Origin: CABMKH01 sp040797625
GTDB lineage: Bacteria > Bacillota > Clostridia > Tissierellales > Tissierellaceae
Assembly: GCA_052067355.1 (NCBI GenBank)
Contig: JBQHQH010000012.1
Location: 4,302-68,301, forward strand
Reading direction: 5' to 3'
DNA: 64,000 nucleotides
This document shows positions 52,112-62,112 of this stretch, piece after piece. The notes below the pieces were generated by a model. The model worked only from the letters and a program-made list of their open reading frames with translations. It was not told where the DNA came from and did not search any database. How positions within the stretch are numbered: the stretch's first letter is position 1; every line of letters starts with the position of its first letter. Position numbers and translations under genes: made by a program.

Positions 52112-55100
52112 TTGAACTTAATTGAGAAAATCAAAAACAGATATAATATAATTACACTTATATTGGCTATTTTGATATTTGTCTTATCCTTTAGATTGGC
52201 AACATTGACAATTGCACAGGGGGATCACTATAGACATATTTCAGATAACAATAGATTAAAAGAAGTATATACTACAGCTCCCAGAGGTGAAATAAGGGAT
52301 AGACATGGAAGACTATTAGCTGGAAATATGCCTAGCTTTACAGTGCAATTATTTAAAGATGAATTAAATCTATATGATCGTAAGGAGAAGAATAAGGCTT
52401 TTCTTGACTTAATAAGACTTCTAGAAGAAGATGGGGTGAACTATATTGATGAGTTTCCCATAGAGTTAAATACTTTTAAATATGAGACAGAAAATGATTA
52501 TATGGTTGAAAATCAAGGGCCATTAGACAAGGCTATAGATATTATAATTGAGAATAATCTATTGGAAAGGATATTAAATTCCTACTATATACATAAAGAT
52601 TATCCAGAACACTATCAGTTTATTACGGCAAATAGAGGAATTAATGCGTTAAAATCTAAGGGATTAGATGTTCCTATAAATACAAGAGTATCAGATGGAC
52701 AGTTTATCATGGAGTTTGATAATAATAAGGATATAGAATCTTGGAAATTAGCAAATGGCATAGGGACTTTTGCGACTCCAATGGAATCCTTAAAACGTTT
52801 GATAAATAATGATAAAAATATAATTAGAAAGATAATAGATCACTCAATAGCTAGAAGTTTGGTATTTGATATTTTAAAGGAGAAGAACCTTGAGGATAAT
52901 TTAAAACTTGAAGAATATTCTATTTCATATATGAATGACTATTTAAATCAAAAGAGAGCATTGATGAGAATATATCCTGAAGTTACTATGGAAACCAGTG
53001 CGGAGGATGACTTTGTCAACATATTTATAAGGGTATCTTTGAAGAATTTTTTAGAGAAAAGCTATAATATAGGAAAGGAAAAGAACGAAATAGTTTTGCC
53101 AGGGAAGATACTTTTAGATATGTTAGCGGAAAAGCAGATAGACGTACCTATTGATGTAGGAATAGGAGAAGATGGTAGTACTGTAGTATATACCTATATT
53201 GGAGAAAAGGATATAGGAGATGAGAACCTAGTAGATTTACTTATTAGATATGGCAGACAATCCAATATGCTTCCAAAGTTCATAACTAGTGATAAAATTA
53301 AATCTTTGGCACAGACACAGCTATTAAATGATGGAGTAAATCCAAAGATTTCAATAGCCAAAGAAGAGATTGAATATGTGGATATCAATAATTTAAATAG
53401 CTTCTATACTAGTAATAATATAGAAGAAAGTAGTACAGTAGAAGAAGCATTTAATAGTCTAAAAAAGAGCTATGATCTTGATGAAAACTTGAGTAAATAT
53501 GAAGTAAGACCTATCTTTATTCTATATAATCAGCTAAGAAAACAAGGCTATCTAGCATATAGACCCATAAATATAGCATATGGAATCAAAGATTCTACAG
53601 TAGCTAAGATAGAAGAGGGACTGATGGAAGTTCCAGGTATAAAGGTATCTATAGAGCCTGTTAGATATTATCCAGAAGGTAGTACTGCAGCTCATATATT
53701 GGGATATCTAGGTAAGATAAGTCAGACTAGTGAGATTAAAAAATATGTTGAAGAAAAACAATATTCTCCTAATGCTCTAATTGGAAAGACAGGAATTGAA
53801 GAGAGCTTTGAAGAGAGATTGAGTGGTACAAGTGGAATAAAGAAAGTTCAAGTAGATTCTGTAGGAAATACGACTAGTGTATTGGAAGAAAAAAAGCCAA
53901 TTCCAGGAGATAATATATATTTGACTCTAGATTTAAAACTTCAAAAAGTAGCAGAAGAGGCATTGGAGCAGACATTGAAGGAATTAAGTCGTGGTGGAAC
54001 ATATAAAAGTCAGTGGGGAGATTTTAAGTTTGGAATACATAGGGCAAAGAATAGACCTTATTATAAGGCCAATTCTGGTGCAGTAGTAGCAATAGATGTA
54101 AAGACTGGACAGGTACTAGCCTTAGCCAGCTATCCTGCATATGATCCAAACCTATTTGCAACAGGTATATCTAACACAGATTGGCGTAGTCTCTTTCCTG
54201 AAAATGAAAAAGATTTGATGGCTCCAAGACCGTTGTATAATATAGCTACTCAGACAGCAGTTCAACCAGGGTCTATCTTCAAGATGGTTACTGGATTGGC
54301 AGCTTTAGAAAATGGACTTAGCCCAAATAAGAAGATTAGAGATATGGGATCTATTGAAATTGGAAATGATCCTTTCAGATGTCTGCTTTGGACTCAGAGT
54401 AGAAGAACTCATGGATATGAAAATCTATATGAGGCCTTAAGAGACTCATGCAACTATTATTTCTATACATTGGCCTTGGGGAAAAATCAAAAAACTAATG
54501 AATCTTTGGGAATGAAAGTTACCATAGAAGATATTGTAGATCTATCAAAGAAACTAGGACTTAATGACAAAACTGGTATTGAAATCAATATACCGGCAGA
54601 GGTGTCTGGAGGAGTGCCTAACCCACAGAAAAAGATTATAAATACTAAGGCTCTTTTAAAGTCGTATTTAAATAAAAATATAGAGAAATATTTAAAAGAA
54701 GATGTAGATTTGGATGATGAGGAAAAGGAAAAGGCAATAGATGAAATCATCAGTTGGACTGAATATGAAGTACCTTTAACTCGTGGAGAGGTAGTTAGAA
54801 GATTAGATAAACTTGGAATCTCATCAGAGAAGAGGCTGCCTGGAGATAAAGAAGGTCTTGCAGATAAGATAAAATACACCTATCTGAATTTTGCTAAATG
54901 GAATATAACAGATACTTTAAATGTAACCATAGGTCAGGGTGAAAACTCTTATACTCCTATACAAATGGCTAACTATATGGCTATTATAGCCAATGGCGGA
55001 TACAAGCATCAACTAACTCTAATAGACAATATTAAAAATTACAATAATTCTAAGATAAACTATATGCATCAACCTAATCCAGAGAGGATAGAGTTAAATG

Positions 55101-55447
55101 ACTATGAAAACTTGGAGCATGTAAAGAAGGGCATGTATTTAGTATCTAAGGATGGAGCATATAGAAGTATATTTCAAAAATTTCCAGTGGAAGTAGGGAG
55201 TAAGACAGGTACTGCAGAGAGAAGTGGTATCAATCCAGCTACAGGTGATACCTATGATGACTTTGCGTGGTTTGTTGGATTTGCACCATATGATGAACCA
55301 GAGATAGCTGTGGCAGCTGTTATATTTCAAGGAGGTAGTGGTGGATATGCTGGTCCCCTAGTAAGGGATATCATTGCAGAATATCTAGGACTAAATAAAA
55401 CTGAAATACAAGAGAGTTTGCCATATGAAAATTTTCTATCTAGATGA
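52112..55447 (+). CDS. mrdA: Penicillin-binding protein 2 (class B transpeptidase), unusually long
   Basis: 1111 aa from TTG 52112 behind AGAGGTG. One N-terminal helix (IITLILAILIFVLSF), then a large non-catalytic region with RGEIRDRHGRLLAGNMPS, and the transpeptidase domain: catalytic serine S721 in PGSIFKMVTG, SCN at 779-781, KTG at 1031-1033. PBP2/MrdA proteins are often about 600-700 aa; the extra length lies in a ~350-residue part between residues ~120 and ~490, and in an insertion in the transpeptidase domain around 835-925 rich in charged residues. Clostridial homologues are also long, so this may be a lineage feature. Elongasome partner of MreBCD. Confidence 0.93.
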   Translation: MNLIEKIKNRYNIITLILAILIFVLSFRLATLTIAQGDHYRHISDNNRLKEVYTTAPRGEIRDRHGRLLAGNMPSFTVQLFKDELNLYDRKEKNKAFLDLIRLLEEDGVNYIDEFPIELNTFKYETENDYMVENQGPLDKAIDIIIENNLLERILNSYYIHKDYPEHYQFITANRGINALKSKGLDVPINTRVSDGQFIMEFDNNKDIESWKLANGIGTFATPMESLKRLINNDKNIIRKIIDHSIARSLVFDILKEKNLEDNLKLEEYSISYMNDYLNQKRALMRIYPEVTMETSAEDDFVNIFIRVSLKNFLEKSYNIGKEKNEIVLPGKILLDMLAEKQIDVPIDVGIGEDGSTVVYTYIGEKDIGDENLVDLLIRYGRQSNMLPKFITSDKIKSLAQTQLLNDGVNPKISIAKEEIEYVDINNLNSFYTSNNIEESSTVEEAFNSLKKSYDLDENLSKYEVRPIFILYNQLRKQGYLAYRPINIAYGIKDSTVAKIEEGLMEVPGIKVSIEPVRYYPEGSTAAHILGYLGKISQTSEIKKYVEEKQYSPNALIGKTGIEESFEERLSGTSGIKKVQVDSVGNTTSVLEEKKPIPGDNIYLTLDLKLQKVAEEALEQTLKELSRGGTYKSQWGDFKFGIHRAKNRPYYKANSGAVVAIDVKTGQVLALASYPAYDPNLFATGISNTDWRSLFPENEKDLMAPRPLYNIATQTAVQPGSIFKMVTGLAALENGLSPNKKIRDMGSIEIGNDPFRCLLWTQSRRTHGYENLYEALRDSCNYYFYTLALGKNQKTNESLGMKVTIEDIVDLSKKLGLNDKTGIEINIPAEVSGGVPNPQKKIINTKALLKSYLNKNIEKYLKEDVDLDDEEKEKAIDEIISWTEYEVPLTRGEVVRRLDKLGISSEKRLPGDKEGLADKIKYTYLNFAKWNITDTLNVTIGQGENSYTPIQMANYMAIIANGGYKHQLTLIDNIKNYNNSKINYMHQPNPERIELNDYENLEHVKKGMYLVSKDGAYRSIFQKFPVEVGSKTGTAERSGINPATGDTYDDFAWFVGFAPYDEPEIAVAAVIFQGGSGGYAGPLVRDIIAEYLGLNKTEIQESLPYENFLSR

Positions 55448-55513
55448 TTTTAATACTATCTAATGCATAAATAAAGAAATTGTAGACGTATATTGATGGA
55501 GGTTAAATTTAAA

Positions 55514-56185
55514 GTGAAAGGTGAGGTTATTGCATTTAGGGGAATTACAGATGGAGTATATTTAGAGATTAAGGGAAATGACTTTAAGCTTATAAGAGAA
55601 GAACTCCATAAAAAGATAAGTAGTTTTTTAGAGTTCTTTCAGGGAGTAAGATTTTTAGGTGTCAAAGGTAAAGAACTGACTGATAGGCAAATTCTTGAAA
55701 TTGGTCTTATATTAAAATATAAATATGATTTTGATATATCTTTAGAGGATTTATTGCCTAGTATTAAGGAATTTATAGATAGTAATGATTTAGATAATGA
55801 AGTAGATAATGAAGAAATTAAATTGTCTGATTCTGAGGTTATTGAAGAAGATATGACGAAGTTTGTATATGGAACACTTAGGTCTGGACAGATAGTAGAA
55901 TATAGTGGTAATATCGTAGTAGTAGGAGATGTAAATCCTGGTGGATTATTAAAAGCCAAGGGAAATATTATAGTTCTTGGTACCCTTAGGGGTGTAGCCC
56001 ATGCAGGTATATATGGCAATATCAATGCCATAGTTGCAGCTTATAATCTAATACCTACACAGTTGAGAATAGCGGATCTTATAGTCAGAGCACCTGATGG
56101 TGATATGCCACAATATAAATTACCAGAGGTAGCTAGGATCTACAATGGAGAAGTAATCATCGAACCATATTTGCCAAATAAATAA
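55514..56185 (+). CDS. minC: Septum site-determining protein MinC
   Basis: About 223 aa from GTG 55514, which follows GGAGG at 55498-55502 with rather long spacing; ATG 55496 and TTG 55493 are alternatives without a good site. N-terminal MinC domain VIAFRGITDGVYLEI; C-terminal beta-helix domain from ~residue 115: FVYGTLRSGQIVEYSGNIVV, DVNPGGLLKAKGNIIVLG and GVAHAGIYGN. It inhibits FtsZ assembly away from mid-cell with MinD. Usual order after mrdA. Confidence 0.94.
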   Translation: MKGEVIAFRGITDGVYLEIKGNDFKLIREELHKKISSFLEFFQGVRFLGVKGKELTDRQILEIGLILKYKYDFDISLEDLLPSIKEFIDSNDLDNEVDNEEIKLSDSEVIEEDMTKFVYGTLRSGQIVEYSGNIVVVGDVNPGGLLKAKGNIIVLGTLRGVAHAGIYGNINAIVAAYNLIPTQLRIADLIVRAPDGDMPQYKLPEVARIYNGEVIIEPYLPNK

Positions 56186-56200
56186 GGGGGAGGAGATCAA

Positions 56201-57013
56201 ATGGATAATCAAAAAAAAGGAACAGCCATAGTCATTACCTCGGGAAAAGGAGGAGTTGGAAAGACCACTACTAGCGCCAATATAGGGACAGGCTTAGCTA
56301 TGATGGGAAAATCTGTTGTAGTTTTAGATGCAGATGTTGGTTTGAGAAATCTAGATGTGGTCTTAGGCCTAGAAAATAGGATAGTATATGACTTAGTAGA
56401 TGTAGTAGAAAAAAATTGTAGATTAAAACAGGGATTAATCAGGGATAAGAGATTTGAAAAATTGTATCTATTACCAGCAGCTCAGACAAAGGACAAGTCA
56501 GCCATAAAACCTGAGCAGATGATGGAATTAGTAGGAGAGCTTAAAGAAGAATTTGACTATATTATAATTGATTCTCCAGCAGGTATAGAACAGGGATTTC
56601 AATATTCAATAGCTGGTGCAGACGAGGCTTTTATAGTTACTACTCCAGAGATTTCAGCAGTAAGAGATGCAGATAGAGTTATAGGGATATTGGAAGCTAA
56701 GGGAATACATAAACCTAAGCTTATAATAAATAGAATAAGGCATGAGATGGTTAAAAGAGGGGACATGATGAATATGGATGATATAGTAGACATCCTTGCC
56801 ATAGATCTAATGGGTATAGTCCCTGATGATGAAGAAATAGTCATATCTACTAATAAAGGGGAGCCAGCAGTTATAGAGGGGAAATCTTTAGCTGGTAAGG
56901 CATATATGAATATTACAAGGAGGATTATGGGAGAAGAAGTAGAACTACTAGATTTAGAGCAAGATGATGAGAGTAAATTTAGTAAAATTCTCAAGGTATT
57001 GTTTGGGAAATAG
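56201..57013 (+). CDS. minD: Septum site-determining ATPase MinD
   Basis: 270 aa, ATG 56201 behind GGGGGAGGAG. Deviant Walker A SGKGGVGKTTTSANIG, VVVLDADVGLRNLDVVLGLE, and IIIDSPAGIEQGF. The C-terminal amphipathic helix (SKFSKILKVLFGK) targets the membrane. Twelve bases before minE. Confidence 0.97.
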   Translation: MDNQKKGTAIVITSGKGGVGKTTTSANIGTGLAMMGKSVVVLDADVGLRNLDVVLGLENRIVYDLVDVVEKNCRLKQGLIRDKRFEKLYLLPAAQTKDKSAIKPEQMMELVGELKEEFDYIIIDSPAGIEQGFQYSIAGADEAFIVTTPEISAVRDADRVIGILEAKGIHKPKLIINRIRHEMVKRGDMMNMDDIVDILAIDLMGIVPDDEEIVISTNKGEPAVIEGKSLAGKAYMNITRRIMGEEVELLDLEQDDESKFSKILKVLFGK

Positions 57014-57024
57014 GGGGGATAGTC

Positions 57025-57306
57025 TTGGATTTTCTAAAGATATTTAATAGGGATAAAGAAAAGAGCAAAAATATTGCTAAGGAAAGACTTAAACTTGTAT
57101 TAGTTCACGATCGTTCCGATCTATCACCTAAGCTTTTAGATATGATTAAGGGCGATATAATCAGAGTAATATCAGAGTATGTAGATATAGATGAAGAAGG
57201 GCTAGATATTAAATTAACTAGGATGAAGAAAGATGTAGATGCTTCTCCAATGTCAGCTTTGGTGGCAAATATACCTATAACAAAGATTAAAGATAAAGAT
57301 AAATAA
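57025..57306 (+). CDS. minE: Cell division topological specificity factor MinE
   Basis: 93 aa from TTG 57025 behind AGGGGGGAT. N-terminal MTS-like segment (MDFLKIFNRDKEKS), the anti-MinCD helix region with AKERLKLVLVHDRSDLSPK, and a C-terminal topological domain. A MinE oscillator, as opposed to the DivIVA/MinJ system of Bacillus, is the usual clostridial arrangement. Confidence 0.94.
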   Translation: MDFLKIFNRDKEKSKNIAKERLKLVLVHDRSDLSPKLLDMIKGDIIRVISEYVDIDEEGLDIKLTRMKKDVDASPMSALVANIPITKIKDKDK

Positions 57307-57401
57307 TATCAAAACTTCTTTGAGTATTGTGTTGGTCAGATAAAAATATGGAATAAAACCTGATCTTATTAAATATCCTTATTATTAAGGTAGGTGATAA
57401 G

Positions 57402-58061
57402 ATGAGGACCAAAACAGGTGGTAATACTACTAAGCTAAATTTAAAAAAACCACAATACTTAAAGAAGTTTATGTTCAAATCTATTGCAGTGATATGTATT
57501 TTGTCATTGACAATGTTTTTAAAGAAGTTTAATTTTAGACAAACTAACGCTATTCTAAACGTAGTGAAGGAAAATATTCAATATGAATTTAGTTTAAAAG
57601 ATGATGGAAAGAAGATATTCCGCAAAATACAAGGATTTGCAATGAATTCTATGGAAAAAATAGCTGTATTTAATCCTATGACAAAAATAGACAAGTATCC
57701 CTCACCTATTCAGGGAAAAGTATTTAAACAATATGATAAAGATACAAATCAAGGTATAGATATTAAGGCTACTTTAAGTGATGAAGAACCTGTATCTGTC
57801 ACCGAAGGAATTGTTAAAAATATTGAACAAAAGGATAAAAAAGGGTATTATATAACGGTTCAAAATGGGAATATGGATTATGTATATGGGTACCTTTCAA
57901 AGCCTTATGTATCAAAAGGAGATAGTGTGTCTGTAGGACAGCCAATAGGAGGATTAGGTACAAATGTAGATGGTCATAAATATTTAAGATTTGAAATATG
58001 GATTGATGGCTCATCAGTAGATCCATTATACTATATTGATATGAATAGTATGCCTCAGTAA
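57402..58061 (+). CDS. SpoIVFA-like membrane protein with degenerate M23 (LytM) domain
   Basis: 219 aa, ATG 57402 behind TAGGTGAT. One membrane helix (FKSIAVICILSLTMFL) and a C-terminal M23 fold. The metal motif HxGxD is NQGID here, and the final HxH is YLRFEIW, so both metal sites are lost and catalysis is not expected. A degenerate M23 protein right after the min genes parallels B. subtilis spoIVFA, which follows minCD and anchors the SpoIVFB protease in the forespore membrane. The assignment rests on synteny and architecture. No spoIVFB follows; instead a radical SAM gene does. Confidence 0.75.
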   Translation: MRTKTGGNTTKLNLKKPQYLKKFMFKSIAVICILSLTMFLKKFNFRQTNAILNVVKENIQYEFSLKDDGKKIFRKIQGFAMNSMEKIAVFNPMTKIDKYPSPIQGKVFKQYDKDTNQGIDIKATLSDEEPVSVTEGIVKNIEQKDKKGYYITVQNGNMDYVYGYLSKPYVSKGDSVSVGQPIGGLGTNVDGHKYLRFEIWIDGSSVDPLYYIDMNSMPQ

Positions 58062-58082
58062 AAATACTGAGGTTATTATTTT
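58053..58082 (+). terminator. Terminator overlapping the end of the SpoIVFA-like gene
   Basis: CCTCAGTA (58053-58060) pairs perfectly with TACTGAGG (58065-58072), followed by a T-rich tract; the stem includes the stop codon. Confidence 0.7.
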
Positions 58083-58144
58083 GTATACTAATGGTGGAAA
58101 AAGTGATAATATAGTTGTAATGCTTATGATGAAAGGTGATAATA

Positions 58145-59989
58145 ATGATAAATAAAAAGAAATTAGATAGAATACTAAATAGAGTTGAAAAGCCTGCAAG
58201 ATATATTGGAATGGAACAAAACTCCATAATAAAGGACCTAGATAAGATAAAAGTAAAATTTGCTTTTTGTTTTCCAGATGTCTACGAAGTAGGAATGTCT
58301 CATTTAGGACTTCATATATTATATAATTTGATAAATGAAAAAGAAGATTTTGCTTGTGAAAGAGTGTTTTCACCATGGATAGATATGGAACAGGAGATGA
58401 GGAAAGAGAAGTTACCTCTGATCACTTTAGAAAACAAGGAAGAAGTAAAGAATTTTGATTTTTTAGGATTTACTCTTCAGTATGAGATGAGCTATACTAA
58501 TATACTAAATATATTGGATTTAGCTGAAATTCCATTTTTATCAAAGGATAGAGGAGATGAACATCCATTTATTATTGCAGGAGGACCATGTGCATATAAT
58601 CCTGAACCTATAGCAGATTTTATAGACTTCTTTGTAATAGGGGAAGGCGAAGAGATCACATTGGAAATTCTGGAACTATATAGAAAGCACAAGGAGAAAG
58701 ATTGGGATAGAGAGAAATTCTTAAGAGATATTGCAAAGCTGAAAGGCATATATGTTCCTAAATACTATGATGTAATATATAATGAGGATAAAACTATCAA
58801 TAAAATGGCTCCATTAATAGATGGAGTTCCTAGTACAATAGAAAAGGCCATGGTAAAGGATTTAGATACTATGTTTTCTCCAGAGAAGGTGATAGTTCCA
58901 TTCATTGAAACTATCCATGATAGAGTAGTATTAGAATTATTTAGAGGGTGCACCCATGGTTGTAGATTCTGTCAAGCTGGTATGATATATAGGCCTATTA
59001 GAGAGAAATCAACAGAGAGATTGATAGAATTAGCTGAAAAACTAGTAGAAAGTACAGGATATGAAAACATCTCACTTTCATCTTTGAGTTCTTGTGACTA
59101 TTCGCAACTTCAACTATTGATATCTAGTTTAATGGATGAATTTGAAGAAAAAAAGGTGGGAGTATCTTTACCTTCATTGAGATTGGATTCTTTTAGCATA
59201 GATGTATTAAAGGAAATAGAAAAGGTCAGAAAAAGTGGATTGACTTTCGCACCAGAGGCTGGAAGCCAGAGGTTGAGAGATGTCATAAACAAAGGTGTAG
59301 ATGAAGAGGATTTGATAACTGCTGTTTCATATGCCTTTAAAGAAGGTTGGTCTAGGATAAAATTATATTTTATGATTGGATTGCCTACTGAAACAGATGA
59401 AGATGTGTTGGGGATTAAGGATATATCCTATAAGGTCAAGGATCTATTTTTTAATAGACCTAAAGAGGAGAGAAAGGGAAACTTCAAAGTTACTGCAAGT
59501 GCATCTTGTTTTGTGCCAAAACCATTTACTCCATTCCAATGGGTTGGACAGACCACAATAGATGAATTTAAGAGAAAGGCATATTTAGTGAAGGATAGTA
59601 TAAAAGATAATAAGGTTATATTTAATTATCATGATCCAGAACTTAGTTATATGGAAGCCATATTTGCTCGTGGAGACAGAAGATTATCTAAACTTCTCAT
59701 AAGAGCATGGGAGAAAGGATGTAAGTTTGATGGTTGGTCTGAGTATTTTAACTATGATATTTGGATTGAAGCCTTAAAAGAAGTAGATATAGATGGTGAC
59801 TTTTATGCTACTAGACAAAGAGATATGGATGAGGTCTTTCCTTGGGATTTTATAAATCCAGGAGTTAGTAAGAGATATTTGGAAAAAGAATATAAAAAGG
59901 CTCTGATAGGAGAAACTACAGATGATTGTAGATTAGGCTGCATGGGATGTGGAATACAGGATTGCTCTATGAGGGGGAGATTTAATTGA
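58145..59989 (+). CDS. Radical SAM protein, TIGR03960 family (B12-binding-like domain)
   Basis: 614 aa. ATG 58145 (MINKKKLDRILNRVEKPARYIG) follows AAAGGTG. N-terminal B12-binding-like region (FAFCFPDVYEVGMSHLGLHI), then the radical SAM motif LFRGCTHGCRFCQAGM (CxxxCxxC), and FAPEAGSQRLRDVINKG. The C-terminus has a cysteine cluster (CRLGCMGCGIQDC). In Firmicutes it is always next to the TIGR03936 protein and close to rng; the reaction is unknown, but neighbours suggest RNA modification or ribosome maturation. TTG start of the next gene overlaps its stop. Confidence 0.92.
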   Translation: MINKKKLDRILNRVEKPARYIGMEQNSIIKDLDKIKVKFAFCFPDVYEVGMSHLGLHILYNLINEKEDFACERVFSPWIDMEQEMRKEKLPLITLENKEEVKNFDFLGFTLQYEMSYTNILNILDLAEIPFLSKDRGDEHPFIIAGGPCAYNPEPIADFIDFFVIGEGEEITLEILELYRKHKEKDWDREKFLRDIAKLKGIYVPKYYDVIYNEDKTINKMAPLIDGVPSTIEKAMVKDLDTMFSPEKVIVPFIETIHDRVVLELFRGCTHGCRFCQAGMIYRPIREKSTERLIELAEKLVESTGYENISLSSLSSCDYSQLQLLISSLMDEFEEKKVGVSLPSLRLDSFSIDVLKEIEKVRKSGLTFAPEAGSQRLRDVINKGVDEEDLITAVSYAFKEGWSRIKLYFMIGLPTETDEDVLGIKDISYKVKDLFFNRPKEERKGNFKVTASASCFVPKPFTPFQWVGQTTIDEFKRKAYLVKDSIKDNKVIFNYHDPELSYMEAIFARGDRRLSKLLIRAWEKGCKFDGWSEYFNYDIWIEALKEVDIDGDFYATRQRDMDEVFPWDFINPGVSKRYLEKEYKKALIGETTDDCRLGCMGCGIQDCSMRGRFN

Positions 59990-60684
59990 AATTACGAGTA
60001 AAATTTAATAAGCAGAATTATTTAAGATATATATCCCATTTAGATTTGATGAGATTGTTTCAACGAGCTTTTAATAGAGCAGGAATTCCAGTTGAATATT
60101 CCAAAGGATTTAATCCACAACCTAAATTCTCCATAGCTAGTCCACTGTCTTTAGGAATAGAGAGCCAAGAAGAATATATGGATATAGAAGTATTAGAAAA
60201 AATAGATATAGAGGATTTTAAAGAGAAGATGAATAAAGTATTGCCAAAGGATATTCAGATTATAAAAGCAGTATATCCAAAAGATAAAGATGCAGTAGCT
60301 TCTATAATTTCTTGGGGACTATATGAGATAAGATTTGAATTAAATAGAGATATGGGTATAGAGGAAATACAGGATAGGATAGATAATTGGCTAGACAGAG
60401 ATGAGATTTTGATCTCTAGGCTTAGGAAAAAAGGCAAGAAAAAGATTATGCAGGAAGAGAATATCCGAAACTCTATTAGAGAATTAAAATGTCTGGGAAT
60501 AGAAGATACTGAGATAATACTAGAAACCCTATTAAAGACTGGAGAAAAGGGAAATTTAAGACTTTTTGATTTTATAGATGCTTTAGATAGAGATAATAAC
60601 TTAAATATTATCACAGATTCTATAGCTTTTAAGAGACTAGGGTTATTTGTTGAAAGGGGTAAGGATATCTGTAGACCATTATAG
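59986..60684 (+). CDS. Radical SAM-associated protein, TIGR03936 family (DUF2344)
   Basis: 232 aa from TTG 59986 (ATTGA overlap with the previous stop; GAGGGGGAGA just upstream). MKLRVKFNKQNYLRYISHLDLMR, shown in two parts KLRVKFNKQNYLRYISHLD and LMRLFQRAFNRAGIPVEYS, with GFNPQPKFSIASPLSLGIES, define the family. It is fused to the TIGR03960 radical SAM protein in some bacteria, so the two probably act together. No catalytic residues are known. Confidence 0.9.
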   Translation: MKLRVKFNKQNYLRYISHLDLMRLFQRAFNRAGIPVEYSKGFNPQPKFSIASPLSLGIESQEEYMDIEVLEKIDIEDFKEKMNKVLPKDIQIIKAVYPKDKDAVASIISWGLYEIRFELNRDMGIEEIQDRIDNWLDRDEILISRLRKKGKKKIMQEENIRNSIRELKCLGIEDTEIILETLLKTGEKGNLRLFDFIDALDRDNNLNIITDSIAFKRLGLFVERGKDICRPL

Positions 60685-60700
60685 CATTGGAGAGTTTTAT

Positions 60701-61927
60701 ATGGATTATATTTTTATAGATTGTAAAGATAGAGAAAATAGAGTAGGTATAGTAGAAGAAGGGAACTTAGTAGAATATTATATAGAAGAGGAAGATAGGC
60801 ACAAGATAGTAGGAAATATATATAGAGGCAGGGTGGATAGTGTCTTAAAGGGTATGAACGCTTCTTTTGTCAATATAGGAGAAGGCAAGAATGCCTATCT
60901 CCATGTGAAAGATGCTATAAATAGAGAACAAATGCTATCTAGAAAAAAATTTACAATAGATGAGGTCCTAAGAGCAGGAGAAGATATAATCGTACAGGTG
61001 TTAAAGGAACCATTGGGAGAAAAAGGACCAAAGGTAACTACTCATGTCAGTATTCCTGGCAGATATCTAGTCTTGACTCCTTTTTCAGATGATATAAATA
61101 TTTCCCGAAAGATAAACGACAAAGAAGAGATAGAAAGATTAAAGGCAATAGGTAAGGATATGTTGATGGATAATATAGGAGCTATATTTAGGACTATGGC
61201 AAGGGGAATAGATAGAGAGACAATAGTGGGAGAATATAATGCTTTAGTAGATATTTATAAGAAAATTGAAAGTCAGAAAAACTTTCTCCCTACTCCGAAG
61301 CTTCTGTATAGAGAGCTGGATCTAGTTTATAGAATAGTTCGGGATATCTTCAACGAAAAAAGACATAAGATAATTGTAAATAATAGATGTATATATGAAG
61401 AGTTACTACAATTAGATGAGTATTTTTTCCATGGATTAAAGGATAAGCTCATCTTAGATGAGAAGTTTTCCATAGAATATAATTCAAATATCCAAAGAGG
61501 TATATCAGAAGCATTCAGGAGAAGAGTTAATCTAAAAAGTGGTGGATATATAGTAATAGATGAAACAGAGGCTCTGACAGCTATAGATATAAATACAGGA
61601 AAATATGTGGGAAATTATTCGTTTGATGAAACAGTAGTAAATACAAATATTGAGGCAACAGAAGAGATTGCAAGGCAAATCCGCTTAAGAGATATAGGGG
61701 GAATCATCATTATTGATTTCATAGATATGAAGAATAAAGATGATATATCCATGGTGATCAAGAAACTCTCTAAGCATTTTAAAGCTGATAGAAATAAACC
61801 TAATATCATAGGGATTACTAAATTAGGATTAGTAGAAGTTACTAGAAAGAAGATACGCCCTACAATAGATTCACGTATATCTGTTAAATGTCCAACTTGC
61901 AATGGACGAGGTAGAATACCAAAATAG
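60701..61927 (+). CDS. rng: Ribonuclease G (RNase E/G family)
   Basis: 408 aa. ATG 60701 (MDYIFIDCKDRENRVGIVEEG) follows TTGGAGAG; the longer frame from 60647 lies inside the previous gene. S1-like insertion near residues 35-120 (NIYRGRVDSVLKGMNASFVN), metal aspartates in TAIDINTGKYVG and IIDFIDMKN, and a terminal zinc-link CPTCNGRGRI. Endonuclease in rRNA/mRNA processing. In Clostridia rplU and rpmA usually follow, but here a terminator follows immediately. Confidence 0.94.
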   Translation: MDYIFIDCKDRENRVGIVEEGNLVEYYIEEEDRHKIVGNIYRGRVDSVLKGMNASFVNIGEGKNAYLHVKDAINREQMLSRKKFTIDEVLRAGEDIIVQVLKEPLGEKGPKVTTHVSIPGRYLVLTPFSDDINISRKINDKEEIERLKAIGKDMLMDNIGAIFRTMARGIDRETIVGEYNALVDIYKKIESQKNFLPTPKLLYRELDLVYRIVRDIFNEKRHKIIVNNRCIYEELLQLDEYFFHGLKDKLILDEKFSIEYNSNIQRGISEAFRRRVNLKSGGYIVIDETEALTAIDINTGKYVGNYSFDETVVNTNIEATEEIARQIRLRDIGGIIIIDFIDMKNKDDISMVIKKLSKHFKADRNKPNIIGITKLGLVEVTRKKIRPTIDSRISVKCPTCNGRGRIPK

Positions 61928-61943
61928 TATATAATTATTGATT

Positions 61944-61980
61944 AGTCAGTTAGATTAGAAAAACTCTAACTGACTTTTTT
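61944..61980 (+). terminator. Terminator of the min-rng gene run
   Basis: AGTCAGTTAGA, ten-base loop, TCTAACTGACT, then T6; perfect 11-base stem. Confidence 0.92.
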
Positions 61981-62014
61981 GTCATGTATATTTATAGAGA
62001 ATCCTACTTTAAAC

Positions 62015-62043
62015 TTGACAAGAAATTGATTGTAATATAAGAT
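62015..62043 (+). promoter_or_regulatory. Promoter of the secreted-protein gene
   Basis: TTGACA (62015-62020), 17-base spacer, TAAGAT (62038-62043), about 70 bases before the start. Confidence 0.65.
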
Positions 62044-62112
62044 GTAATTAGATAGGGAAATCTTTGTTGTATAAATTTTGTATATAATAGATAATTAAAG
62101 AGGAGAATTTAT

